Part shown: positions 42,302 to 50,484 of the stretch, piece after piece | Layout of the letters: each line of letters starts with the position of its first letter | Numbering within the stretch: the first letter of the stretch is position 1 | Assembly: GCF_000717645.1 (NCBI RefSeq) | Contig: NZ_JNZZ01000004.1 | Coordinates: forward strand, 186,001 to 250,000 | From: Streptomyces californicus | GTDB lineage: Bacteria; Actinomycetota; Actinomycetes; Streptomycetales; Streptomycetaceae | Direction of reading: 5' to 3' | Length of the DNA stretch: 64,000 nucleotides | Notes under the pieces: generated by a model | What the model saw: only the letters and a program-made list of their open reading frames with translations | Database searches by the model: none | Told to the model about the DNA's origin: nothing | Program-made: the position numbers and the translations under genes

Positions 42302-43957
42302 TTGGCTTCCACCCGAGCGCGAACCCGCACGGACACGCACCCGGACTTCCCCTGGGGCCAGGCACCGTACCCGGTGCTGATCGCCGACGCCCGGGGCCTC
42401 GTGGTCCGGTGCAACGACGCGGCGGTGCCGGTCCTGCCCGCCGCCGCCCCCGGAGCGCCCCTCGCGGACGTGGTCCCGGGCTGGCTCCGCGACGCGCACG
42501 CGGGGCTGTGCTCCCCCGGCCCGCACACCGCGCCGGACTCCGGCCGGGCCCCGGCCGGTGAGATCGGCGGACGGTTCTACGAGGCGCACCCCACGGTACG
42601 GGACGACGGGTCCGTGGCCTGGTGGCTGGTGGACGACACCGACCACCGGCTCGTCCGGGAGGCGCTGCGCATGGAGCAGGAGCGGGGCGCGTTCCTGGCG
42701 AAGGCGTCCAACGTCCTGCTGTCCTCCCTCAACCTGGCGCGCTGCATGGACGCGACGGCGCAGATGGCCGCGGAGAGCCTCGCCGACGCGGCGCTCGTGA
42801 TAGCTCCGGTGCGCGGTCAGCGGCTGCCCGTGGTGACCTGCCTGCGCGGCGGCGAGCCCGAGACGTCCACCGTGACCGCGGACCCCGACGCCGTACCCGG
42901 GCTGGGAGAGGCGCTGCGCGGGTTCCCGCCGGTCCCGTCCCGGTGGATCGACCCGTCGGCGGCCCCCGCGTGGATGGTGCCCGAGGGCATCGGCCCGGTC
43001 GGCTCGATCGTGATCACCCCGCTGCCCGGCCACGGGGTCCCCGCCGGGGCGCTGATCCTGCTGCGCAGGGCGGAGGCCGCCGCCTTCACCGAGGAGGAGG
43101 AGGTCTTCGCCCGGCTGTTCGCCGCCCGCGCGGGCGCGGGAATGTCGGCCGCCCGGCTGTACGCGGAGCAGAGCTCCATCAGCGACCTGCTGATGCGCGA
43201 GCTCCTGCCCCCGGCCCTGCACCAGATCTCCGGGGTGGACTTCGCCGGCGGCTACCGGCCTTCGGCCGACCACGAGCGGATCGGCGGCGACTTCTACGAC
43301 GTGCACCCCGCGACCGTCGAGGGCGAGCCGTCCCTCGTCCTGCTCGGGGACGTGTGCGGCAAGGGCCTGGAGGCCGCCGTGCTGACCGGCCGCATCCGCA
43401 ACACCCTGCACGCGCTGCTGCCCCTGGCCGACGACCACCAGCGGATGCTGAGTCTGCTGAACACCTCGATGCTCAGCTCGCACCACACCCGCTTCGCGAC
43501 CATGGTCCTGGCCTCCGCCGTCCGGCGCGGCAGCACGGTGGACCTCAAGCTCACCAGCGGCGGCCACCCGAGCCCGCTGATCGTCCGCGCGGACGGAACG
43601 GTCGAGGAGGCCGAGACCCACGGCACCCTGATCGGGGCCATCCCCACGGTCACCGCCGCCACCGTCTCCACGTCCCTGGCGCCCGGCGAGTCCTGCGTGC
43701 TGTACACCGACGGGATCACCGAGGCCAAGGGCGGCCCGATGGGCGACGACCTGTTCGGGGAGGAGCGGCTCAAGCGGGCGCTCGCCGGCTGCGCGGGCAT
43801 GCCCGCCGAGGGGATCGTGGAGCACGTGCAGATGCTGGCCGCCCAGTGGCTGAACGACCGGCCGCACGACGACATGGCCGTCGTCGTGATCTCCGCGCCC
43901 CGGACGCACCATCTGAGCGCGGTGAACGGGCACACCCGGGGCAGGTACACCGCATGA
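42302..43957 (+). CDS. PAS-GAF-SpoIIE (RsbU-type) PP2C serine phosphatase
   Basis: The 551-residue protein has a PAS-like domain (about 18-115), a GAF domain (about 140-285) and a PPM/SpoIIE catalytic domain with all metal motifs: GGDFYDV (Asp330), LGDVCGKG (Asp350), TSGGHPSPL, YTDGITEA and HDDMAVVVI. RsbU-type enzymes dephosphorylate STAS anti-sigma antagonists, freeing a sigma factor. The frame has an upstream stop at 42272, leaving TTG at 42302 as the earliest usual start; a strong site is not visible. The stop overlaps the B12-protein ATG (ATGA at 43954-43957). The partner STAS gene is in the same operon. Confidence 0.9.
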   Translation: MASTRARTRTDTHPDFPWGQAPYPVLIADARGLVVRCNDAAVPVLPAAAPGAPLADVVPGWLRDAHAGLCSPGPHTAPDSGRAPAGEIGGRFYEAHPTVRDDGSVAWWLVDDTDHRLVREALRMEQERGAFLAKASNVLLSSLNLARCMDATAQMAAESLADAALVIAPVRGQRLPVVTCLRGGEPETSTVTADPDAVPGLGEALRGFPPVPSRWIDPSAAPAWMVPEGIGPVGSIVITPLPGHGVPAGALILLRRAEAAAFTEEEEVFARLFAARAGAGMSAARLYAEQSSISDLLMRELLPPALHQISGVDFAGGYRPSADHERIGGDFYDVHPATVEGEPSLVLLGDVCGKGLEAAVLTGRIRNTLHALLPLADDHQRMLSLLNTSMLSSHHTRFATMVLASAVRRGSTVDLKLTSGGHPSPLIVRADGTVEEAETHGTLIGAIPTVTAATVSTSLAPGESCVLYTDGITEAKGGPMGDDLFGEERLKRALAGCAGMPAEGIVEHVQMLAAQWLNDRPHDDMAVVVISAPRTHHLSAVNGHTRGRYTA

Positions 43958-45057
43958 GTACCAGCACCGTGACCCGCCTCACCGCCATGGGGCACGCCGG
44001 GCACATCGAGCGGTCGGTGGAACTGCTGTGGGCAGCCGTCTCCGCCGGGGACGAGTACGCGGCCGGCGATCTCGTCCTGCGCCTGCTCGACGAGGGCGCC
44101 GACCCGGAGAGCGTCCTGCTGGACGTGATCGCCCGGGTGCAGGGCCGTGTCGGCGAGGAGTGGGCGGCCAACCGGATGAGCGTCGCCCAGGAGCACGCGG
44201 CGACCGCCATCAACGAGCGGGCCGTCGCCGCGCTCAGTACGCACCCCGCCGCCCGCACCACCGCCACCCGGGGCCGCCTCACCGTGGCCTGCGTGGACGG
44301 CGAGTGGCACGGGCTGCCCGCCCGCCTGCTGGCCGAGGTCCTCAAACTGCGCGGCTGGCAGGTCGACTACCTCGGCGCGCAGATCCCCACCCCGCACCTG
44401 ATCGTCCACCTGCACAACACCGAGGCCGACGCGGTGGCGCTCTCCAGCTCGATCCCCACCCGGCTGCCCACCGCGCACGCGGCGATCACCGCCTGCCAGG
44501 CGATCGGGGTCCCGGTCCTGGTCGGCGGGGCCGCCTTCGGCCCGGACGGCGAGTACGCGAAGCCGCTCGGCGCCGACGCCTGGGCGCCCGACGCCCGCGC
44601 CGCCGCCGACCTCCTCGCCCGGGAGCCGCTGCCCCGGCCGGAACTGGACCACCAGCAGTACGACGACCTGCCGCACCTGGCCGACCAGGAGTACACCCTG
44701 GTCTCCCGCAGCGGTGCCTCCCTGGTGCGCCAGGTCTTCACCGCGCTGGAGGATGCCTTCCCCGCGATGCGCTCGTACACCGACGTACAGCGGGAGCGCA
44801 CCGCCGAGGACCTCGCGCACATCGTCGACTTCCTCGCCACCGCCCTCTACCTGGACGACGAGGAGCTCTTCACCCGGTTCATCACCTGGACCGCCCGCAT
44901 CCTCGTCGCCCGGGGCGTACCGGCGGCGAGCCTGCCGCCGACACTGGACCTGCTGGCCCGCGAACTCAAGGACTTCTCCCGGGCCGTCCGCATCATCGGG
45001 GCCGGGACCAGGGCCCTCTCCACCGACCACTCCACCGCCGCCGGGAACCCCGCATGA
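43954..45057 (+). CDS. Cobalamin-binding photoreceptor-like protein (CarH-type B12 domain plus helical C-terminal domain)
   Basis: The protein has 367 residues. Residues 15-100 form a four-helix cap with Trp70, then nine residues, then Glu80-His81 (EEWAANRMSVAQEH), exactly the W-x9-EH signature of light-sensing adenosylcobalamin domains such as CarH. Residues 108-225 form the B12-binding Rossmann domain with axial-ligand candidate His119 (VDGEWHGLPARLL), then GWQVDYLGAQIP, ALSSSIPTRLP and VLVGGAAFG. There is no DNA-binding domain. Residues 235-355 are all-helical (RQVFTALEDAFPAM, LAHIVDFLATALYLDDEELF), possibly a globin-like sensor as in photocobilins. ATG start and TGA stop each overlap neighbours by four bases, tying it to the phosphatase and STAS proteins. 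Confidence 0.88.
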   Translation: MSTSTVTRLTAMGHAGHIERSVELLWAAVSAGDEYAAGDLVLRLLDEGADPESVLLDVIARVQGRVGEEWAANRMSVAQEHAATAINERAVAALSTHPAARTTATRGRLTVACVDGEWHGLPARLLAEVLKLRGWQVDYLGAQIPTPHLIVHLHNTEADAVALSSSIPTRLPTAHAAITACQAIGVPVLVGGAAFGPDGEYAKPLGADAWAPDARAAADLLAREPLPRPELDHQQYDDLPHLADQEYTLVSRSGASLVRQVFTALEDAFPAMRSYTDVQRERTAEDLAHIVDFLATALYLDDEELFTRFITWTARILVARGVPAASLPPTLDLLARELKDFSRAVRIIGAGTRALSTDHSTAAGNPA

Positions 45058-45467
45058 CCACGCACCCCCACCACCACCTCCAGCTGACCACGGTCGACGG
45101 CGAGGACAGCGTCCGGATAGAACTCCACGGAGACCTGGACTACGACAACGCCGACCTCCTCGTACAGGAGGCCACCGACCGGCTCGCCGCCCGGCCCGCG
45201 CTGACCGATCTGCACCTGCTCTGCGCGGACCTCGGCGCGGTGGACTCCATGGGCCTGTGCGCGCTGCTGATGATCGCGCGCCGCACCGCGGAGGCCGGGG
45301 TGCGGCTGCATCTGGACGACCGGCCCGCGCGGCTGGAACGGCTCCTGACCCTCACCGGTACGCTGGGCCACCTCACCGCCCCGCCCCCGCCCCGGTCCTC
45401 GGCGACCTCGGCCGCCGAGGAGAGCGCCGGGGCGGCCCGCCCCACCGGACCGGACGTCACCACCTGA
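45054..45467 (+). CDS. STAS-domain anti-sigma factor antagonist
   Basis: The 137-residue protein has an STAS domain over residues 8-112: VRIELHGDLDYDNADLL, LHLLCADLGAVDSMGLCALL with the phosphorylatable Ser65, and VRLHLDDRPARLERLLTLTG. A 25-residue disordered tail follows. It should be phosphorylated by an RsbW-type kinase (none is encoded in this operon) and dephosphorylated by the SpoIIE phosphatase upstream. Its ATG overlaps the stop of the cobalamin-binding protein gene, so stoichiometric production is likely. Confidence 0.92.
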   Translation: MTTHPHHHLQLTTVDGEDSVRIELHGDLDYDNADLLVQEATDRLAARPALTDLHLLCADLGAVDSMGLCALLMIARRTAEAGVRLHLDDRPARLERLLTLTGTLGHLTAPPPPRSSATSAAEESAGAARPTGPDVTT

Positions 45468-45516
45468 GCCACTGCCCGGCGCTCCACCGGACAGAAGCAC
45501 CCACCGACGGGCAACC

Positions 45517-46032
45517 ATGAACGCCTCAGAGGCCGCCACCACCGGGTTCCGGCAGGAGCCGATCCACGCCGCGAGCTCCATCGTCGAGCTCCTCGACGTG
45601 ATGTGGGACCACGCCAGGAACGCCACCACGGGGACGGCCGCGCCCGGCTCCACGTCCCAGCTCCGTCTGATGTACGTCATCGACGGCGAGGAGGGCGTCC
45701 GCATGCGCGCGGTGTGCCACCGCCTCTCCTCAGCACCGCCGACCGTGACCCGCATGTGCGACCGCCTCCAGGCCATCGGCTTCCTCGAACGCCTGCCGTG
45801 CCCGGACAACGGCCGCGAGATCACCCTCCGGCTCACCCCGGCCGGACGGGAGCACCTGCAACGCATCCGCGCCCAGCGCGACACGGTGCTCCATCAGGCC
45901 ATAGAGAACATGACGCCCGGCGAACGCGGCGCCCTGGCCCAGGGCCTCGCGGGGCTGCGGGCCCAGCTCGACCCGTCGGCCGCCCCCGGCGACCGACTCC
46001 GCACCACCGCCGGCCGAAACTCGGCGGCCTGA
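45517..46032 (+). CDS. MarR-family transcriptional regulator
   Basis: The 171-residue protein has a winged helix-turn-helix (residues about 45-120): QLRLMYVIDGEEGVRMRAVC, PPTVTRMCDRLQAIGFLERL, and the wing DNGREITLRLTPAGREHL. Helices at both ends form the dimer. It lies 49 bases after the STAS gene on the same strand and is probably part of the light/stress operon, which it may autoregulate. ATG at 45517 is clear. MarR proteins sense phenolics, oxidants or metals; the ligand here is unknown. Confidence 0.88.
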   Translation: MNASEAATTGFRQEPIHAASSIVELLDVMWDHARNATTGTAAPGSTSQLRLMYVIDGEEGVRMRAVCHRLSSAPPTVTRMCDRLQAIGFLERLPCPDNGREITLRLTPAGREHLQRIRAQRDTVLHQAIENMTPGERGALAQGLAGLRAQLDPSAAPGDRLRTTAGRNSAA

Positions 46033-46068
46033 GCACCCGGACCGTACAGAAGGTCCGCGGAGCCCCGT

Positions 46069-46713
46069 CTATCCGGCCGGCGGCGTCCACGGGCGGGCGT
46101 GCATCAGGTTCTCCAGGCCCGCCCAGGCGAAGTTCATCAGGGTCGCCGCGGCCTCCCGCGCCGAGACGTCCGGGGTGTCGTTGGCCCAGCCCGCCAGCGA
46201 CTCCGCAGCGCCGACCAACGCCTGGGCCAAACCCGCCACGTCCCGGTCGGCGAGCGCGGGGTCGCTGTGGGCCTCGCGGGCGGCGGCCCCGATCAGACCC
46301 GTCACGAACGCGACGATCCCGTCCCGCATCCCGCTGACCTCGGTGACGAACGGCTCGCCGTGCGACCGCGCCTGACGGTGCAGCACCGACCACGCGTCCG
46401 GGTTCTCGGCGGTGTGGACGAAGAACGCCCGCAGCCCCGACCAGAGTTGGGCGTCGGCGGGCAGCGAGGGGTCCACTCCGGCCCGTACCGCCTCCAGCAG
46501 GGCGTCCGCCTCACGCTTGATGCAGGCGGAGAACAGGTCCTCCTTGGAGTTCAGGTACAGGTAGACCAGCGGCTTGGAGACGCCCGCCAGCTCCGCGATC
46601 TCGTCCATGGAGGCGGCCCGGTAACCGCGTTGGCCGAAGGTCCGCACGGCGGCGTCCATCATCTGCTGCTCGCGCACGGCGCGCGGCATCCGCTTGCCCT
46701 TCACAGCACCCAT
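46069..46713 (-). CDS. TetR-family transcriptional regulator
   Basis: The 214-residue protein has an N-terminal TetR helix-turn-helix (residues 9-58: REQQMMDAAVRTFGQRGYRA, MDEIAELAGVSKPLVYLYL) and a helical ligand-binding domain. ATG at 46713 follows GGGAGGAAG. It is divergent from a secreted alpha/beta hydrolase gene across a 200-base spacer and probably controls it; a long-spaced GCGGGT/ACCCGC repeat lies near 46838-46863. The ligand is unknown. Confidence 0.92.
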   Translation of the reverse strand: MGAVKGKRMPRAVREQQMMDAAVRTFGQRGYRAASMDEIAELAGVSKPLVYLYLNSKEDLFSACIKREADALLEAVRAGVDPSLPADAQLWSGLRAFFVHTAENPDAWSVLHRQARSHGEPFVTEVSGMRDGIVAFVTGLIGAAAREAHSDPALADRDVAGLAQALVGAAESLAGWANDTPDVSAREAAATLMNFAWAGLENLMHARPWTPPAG

Positions 46714-46914
46714 GTCCGGCTTCCTCCCCGCCCCCGCTGCCCTGCTCCCGTCCACCCTACGGCGACCGGCGGCCCCACGTCGCAGCGAGTGATCAAGGAA
46801 AGCGCCGGGCGGAGGCTCCGCGACCATCGGATGACGCGGGTCATACCTCGGTCCTACCCGCTTCCACCCGACGTCCGACGCGGAGACCCGGAACCGCCGC
46901 CTAGCGTGGCGGAC

Positions 46915-48135
46915 ATGACAATCTTCCCGCGCAACCGGCGGCGGTCGGCCGCCGCTTCGGCAGCGGTGGCCCTGGTCGCCCTGGCCACCCTGGCCACGAC
47001 GGCCGCCCCCGCCTCGGCCTCGGCCTCGATTCCGACGGCGGCGGTGGCGGCCACCCCCTCCGCCCTGGCCCTCCCCCGGCCCACCGGCCCGTACGCCACC
47101 GGCCGCGACGCCCTCCTCCTCACCGACCACGCCCGCCCCGACCCCTGGGCGCCGGACGCCGGGCCGCGCCGGCTCTCGGTCACCCTGCACTACCCGGCCC
47201 GCCCCGGCACCGGCGGCGACCCGGCCCCGTACCTGGCCGTGGAGGAGGCCCGGCTGATGCTCGCGCAGCGCGGGCTCGACGATCCGGCGTGGCCGGGTCT
47301 GGTGAGCGCCGCCCGCACCCACGCCCGTACGGCGGCCGCGCCCGCCCCGGGACGCTTCCCGCTGGTCGTGCTCTCCCCCGGCTTCGGCACGCCCCGGGCC
47401 ACGCTGACCGGGCTCGCGGAGGAGCTGGCGAGCCGGGGCTACGTCGTGGCGAGCGCGGACCACCCGTACGAGACCACCGGGATGGAGCTGCCCGACGGGC
47501 GGGTCCTGCCGTGCGCCGCGTGCGACGCGGTGGACGCGCAGCCCGACGAGGCCGGGCGGCGGAAGGTGCTGGCCGCCGTCTCCACCGGGCGGGCCGCCGA
47601 CGTGTCGTTCCTGCTGGACCGGCTGACGGGCCCGCGCCCGGCGTGGCGGCACGCCCGGACGATCGAGCCGCACCGGATCGGCATGGCGGGCCACTCGATC
47701 GGGGGCAACGCGGCCGCCTCCACCATGGCGGCGGACCGCCGGGTGGACGCGGGCGTGAACATGGACGGCATGTTCTTCGACCCGGTGAGCGCGCGGGGCC
47801 TCGGCGGGCGGCCGTTCCTCATGCTGGGGACCGAGCCGGGGCACGGCCCGGGCGGCGGCGACACGACCTGGGACGAGGGCTGGACGCGGCTGGACGGCTT
47901 CAAGCGGTGGCTGACGGTCCGGGACTCCGGGCACTTCACCTTCACCGACACCCCGGAGATCGGGGAGCAGCTCGGCATCGTGGACCCGAGCGCGCCGCTC
48001 TCCGCCACCCGTTCGACCGCGATCACCCGCGCCTACGTGACCGCGTTCTTCGACCGGTCCCTGCGCGGCCGGCCGGCCCGGCTGCTGGACGGCCCGAGCC
48101 CGGCCCACCCCGAGGTGCTCTTCCGGCGGCCCTGA
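46915..48135 (+). CDS. Secreted alpha/beta hydrolase (PAF-acetylhydrolase/lipase type)
   Basis: The 406-residue precursor has a Sec signal peptide (RRRSAAASAAVALVALATLA, cleavage around residue 35). The alpha/beta-hydrolase fold follows: FPLVVLSPGFGTPRA oxyanion region, nucleophile Ser in GMAGHSIGGNAA (about residue 264), acid in NMDGMFFDP and catalytic His in SGHFTFTD. The overall pattern is that of platelet-activating-factor acetylhydrolase-like or cutinase-like enzymes that cleave esters extracellularly. ATG at 46915 gives the complete signal peptide. It is divergent from TetR. Confidence 0.88.
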   Translation: MTIFPRNRRRSAAASAAVALVALATLATTAAPASASASIPTAAVAATPSALALPRPTGPYATGRDALLLTDHARPDPWAPDAGPRRLSVTLHYPARPGTGGDPAPYLAVEEARLMLAQRGLDDPAWPGLVSAARTHARTAAAPAPGRFPLVVLSPGFGTPRATLTGLAEELASRGYVVASADHPYETTGMELPDGRVLPCAACDAVDAQPDEAGRRKVLAAVSTGRAADVSFLLDRLTGPRPAWRHARTIEPHRIGMAGHSIGGNAAASTMAADRRVDAGVNMDGMFFDPVSARGLGGRPFLMLGTEPGHGPGGGDTTWDEGWTRLDGFKRWLTVRDSGHFTFTDTPEIGEQLGIVDPSAPLSATRSTAITRAYVTAFFDRSLRGRPARLLDGPSPAHPEVLFRRP

Positions 48136-48157
48136 CCGCGCACCCGGAGTCTTCGGA

Positions 48158-48210
48158 CACGACCGCGCCCCCGGCCACGTACGGAAGACGTGGCCGGGGG
48201 CGCGGTCGTG
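48158..48210. terminator. Very strong bidirectional terminator
   Basis: A perfect 23-base stem: 48158-48180 pairs with 48188-48210 around the 7-base loop ACGGAAG. It lies 22 bases after the hydrolase stop and 23 bases beyond the end of the convergent symporter gene, so it serves both. Confidence 0.95.
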
Positions 48211-48233
48211 CGCGGCGCGTGCCGCCCGCCGGG

Positions 48234-49604
48234 TCAGGCGGGGGCCGGCAGGGTCACCTTCCGCTCGGCGTCGCGGACGTCGTCCTGGTCGAGGGAGTCG
48301 ATCGGGGAGGCCGACGCGGTGTCGTACGCGTCGTGGTCGAGGATCTTCTCGCGGGCCGAGACGATCACCGGGACCAGCGCCTGGCCGGCCACGTTGGTGG
48401 CGGTGCGCATCATGTCGAGGATCGGGTCGATCGCCATGAGCAGGCCGACGCCCTCCAGCGGGAGGCCCAGCGTGGACAGCGTGAGGGTCAGCATGACCGT
48501 CGCGCCGGTGAGGCCGGCGGTGGCCGCGGAGCCGATCACCGAGACGAAGGCGATCAGCAGGTAGTCGCCGATGCCGAGCTGCACGTCGAAGATCTGCGCG
48601 ATGAAGATCGCCGCCAGCGCCGGGTAGATCGCGGCGCAGCCGTCCATCTTGGTGGTCGCGCCGAACGGGACGGCGAAGGAGGCGTACTCCTTCGGGACGC
48701 CGAGGCGCTCGGTGACCCGCTGGGTGACCGGCATGGTGCCGACCGAGGAGCGGGAGACGAAGGCGAGCTGGATCGCGGGCCAGGCGCCCTTGAAGAACTG
48801 GAGCGGGCTGACCTTGGCGACGGTGGCCAGGAGCAGCGGGTAGACGCCGAACATCACCAGGGCGCAGCCGATGTAGACGTCGGCGGTGAACGTCGCGTAC
48901 TTGCCGATGAGGTCCCAGCCGTAGTCGGCGATGGCGTAGCCGATGAGGCCGACGGTGCCGATCGGGGCGAGGCGGATGACCCACCACAGGGCCTTCTGGA
49001 GCAGCTCCAGGACCGACTGGCTGAGGGTGAGGATCGGCTTGGCCTTCTCACCGAGCTTGAGCGCGGCGATACCGGCGACGGCGGCCATGAACACGATCTG
49101 GAGCACGTTCAGCTCGGTGAACGGCGTGATCACGTTGTCCGGGACGATGCCGGTCAGGAAGTCGATCCAGCTCCCCTTGGTCTCGGAGAGCGCGCCGTCC
49201 TTCGGCGTGAGTCCGGTGCCGGCGCCGGGGTTGGTGATCAGGCCGATCGCGAGGCCGATGGCGACCGCGATCAGCGAGGTGATCATGAACCAGAGCAGGG
49301 TGCGGGTCGCGAGCCGGGCGGCGTTGTTGACCTGGCGCAGGTTGGTGATCGACACCAGGATCGCGAAGAAGACCAGCGGGGCGACGGCCAGCTTCAGGAG
49401 CTGGACGAAGAGCGAGCCGATCTCGTCGAGGGTGGTGACGAGCCAGCCGAGCTCGAAGCTGCGGGCGAGCCAGCCGAGCAGTACGCCGAGCACCAGACCG
49501 ACGACGATCTGGATCCAGAACGGGACCCTGGGCACGTAGCGGCGGGGGCCGGGGCCGGACGGCTGTTCGGCCTCCGGGGCGGTGGACGCGGGGGACGCGG
49601 ACAC
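48234..49604 (-). CDS. Dicarboxylate/amino acid:cation symporter (DAACS/GltP family)
   Basis: The 456-residue protein has eight transmembrane helices and two re-entrant loops of the glutamate-transporter family. Diagnostic parts are AFVSRSSVGTMPVTQRV (first Ser-rich hairpin), FGATTKMDGCAAIYP (the NMDGTxxYE-like motif, here KMDGCAAIYP) and MAIDPILDMMRTATNVAGQAL (the D-x-x-R-T-x-x-N-V substrate site). It imports glutamate, aspartate or C4-dicarboxylates with Na+ or H+. GTG at 49604 is 7 bases after GGAG; GTG at 49610 is possible. A palindrome lies 250 bases upstream. Confidence 0.92.
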   Translation of the reverse strand: MSASPASTAPEAEQPSGPGPRRYVPRVPFWIQIVVGLVLGVLLGWLARSFELGWLVTTLDEIGSLFVQLLKLAVAPLVFFAILVSITNLRQVNNAARLATRTLLWFMITSLIAVAIGLAIGLITNPGAGTGLTPKDGALSETKGSWIDFLTGIVPDNVITPFTELNVLQIVFMAAVAGIAALKLGEKAKPILTLSQSVLELLQKALWWVIRLAPIGTVGLIGYAIADYGWDLIGKYATFTADVYIGCALVMFGVYPLLLATVAKVSPLQFFKGAWPAIQLAFVSRSSVGTMPVTQRVTERLGVPKEYASFAVPFGATTKMDGCAAIYPALAAIFIAQIFDVQLGIGDYLLIAFVSVIGSAATAGLTGATVMLTLTLSTLGLPLEGVGLLMAIDPILDMMRTATNVAGQALVPVIVSAREKILDHDAYDTASASPIDSLDQDDVRDAERKVTLPAPA

Positions 49605-49854
49605 GGACACACTCCAACGGGGATCGCATCGGAAACGCACGGGGGTGCCCGTGCGGTCGTGCGGTGGAACGGGGACGGGGTCGCGGCGCCCGCGTCGGGG
49701 GCGGCGCCGCTGCATGATGCCGGATCAGACGCTGCGGCAACAGACCGCGGACATACAGCGGCAGAGATCGACGTGCAGGCGCGCCACGAGCGGGATGCTC
49801 ACGGCATGGCGGAGGCGCACTGCTGTCTTCATGTCGAACACGTTAACACTTGAA

Positions 49855-49871
49855 CTTTGAGAACCTCAAAG
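49855..49871. promoter_or_regulatory. Palindrome upstream of the symporter gene
   Basis: CTTTGAGAACCTCAAAG is a perfect 7+3+7 inverted repeat in an unusually AT-rich patch (49830-49880), in the 404-base spacer between the DUF4229 and symporter genes. It is a plausible operator for a symporter promoter with a long leader. Confidence 0.6.
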
Positions 49872-49930
49872 CGTTTCTTTGGTCAGGGGACAGCGCTTTC
49901 CCCGTTGTGGGGTACGGGCGGAACGCCGAA

Positions 49931-49967
49931 GGCCCCGCTCCGGAGCGGTCTGCTCCGGTACGGGGCC
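49931..49967 (-). terminator. Terminator of the DUF4229 gene
   Basis: GGCCCCG at 49931-49937 and CGGGGCC at 49961-49967 close a hairpin with an inner CTCCGGAG-type stem; it lies about 40 bases downstream of the DUF4229 stop on the minus strand. Confidence 0.75.
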
Positions 49968-50008
49968 TGGGGGAAGGCGGTACGCGCGGCGCGCGCGTGT
50001 GAGGAACC

Positions 50009-50302
50009 TTACTGAACCGCGTCCTCGCGGGTGCGGTTGGCGTCGAGGCGGGCCTTGGTGCGGTCGACGCCGGCGACGATCTGCTCGGACATCTCGTCGC
50101 GCTGCTTGCGCAGCAGCACATAGCTGAGCGGCGCGGAGAGGATCAGGCCGAGGAGGATCACCCAGACCATGTTGGAGCCGCCGAGACCGGAGGGAACGAG
50201 GCCGAAGTGGACGGCGACACCGGCGACGAAGAAACAGCCGACGAAGATCAGCAGGCGCAACGCCGTGTAACGGATCATCGCGCTCGGCTTGGCAGCGGAC
50301 AC
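50009..50302 (-). CDS. DUF4229 small membrane protein
   Basis: The 97-residue protein has two membrane helices (about residues 11-31 and 42-63, IRYTALRLLIFVGCFFVAGV and VWVILLGLILSAPLSYVLL). A charged C-terminal tail (RKQRDEMSEQIVAGVDRTKA) follows, the hallmark of actinobacterial DUF4229. The family is conserved near menaquinone genes but its role is unknown. GTG at 50302 has a GAGAGAGGG upstream. It is followed by its own terminator, so it is monocistronic. Confidence 0.9.
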   Translation of the reverse strand: MSAAKPSAMIRYTALRLLIFVGCFFVAGVAVHFGLVPSGLGGSNMVWVILLGLILSAPLSYVLLRKQRDEMSEQIVAGVDRTKARLDANRTREDAVQ

Positions 50303-50397
50303 GGTGGGCCCTCTCTCTTCCCGGGAATTCTCGACACGCTTCTGCCCGTCCAGTGAAGCATGGTCCGAATTCTCTCGGTTCAGGGGGTTGCCGGACC

Positions 50398-50439
50398 CAC
50401 GAGAGCCCCGGCCGGGGACAGCGGGCCGGGGCTCTCGTG
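50398..50439 (-). terminator. Terminator of mqnE
   Basis: CACGAGAGCCCCGGCC (50398-50413) pairs perfectly with GGCCGGGGCTCTCGTG (50424-50439), a 16-base stem with a 10-base loop, 45 bases after the mqnE stop on the minus strand. Confidence 0.9.
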
Positions 50440-50484
50440 CGGAACGAAACGCGGGACGAAACGCGGAACGCGACGCGGTGCGCG

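Noticed and set aside
43954..45057. B12 protein as methionine synthase or methyltransferase corrinoid protein
   Set aside because: It lacks methyltransferase neighbours, and the W-x9-EH cap with STAS and phosphatase partners fits a sensor better.
46714..48987. Extension of the TetR frame to 972 residues
   Set aside because: The ATG at 46713 with GGGAGGAAG gives a normal TetR; the extension is antisense to the hydrolase and symporter region.
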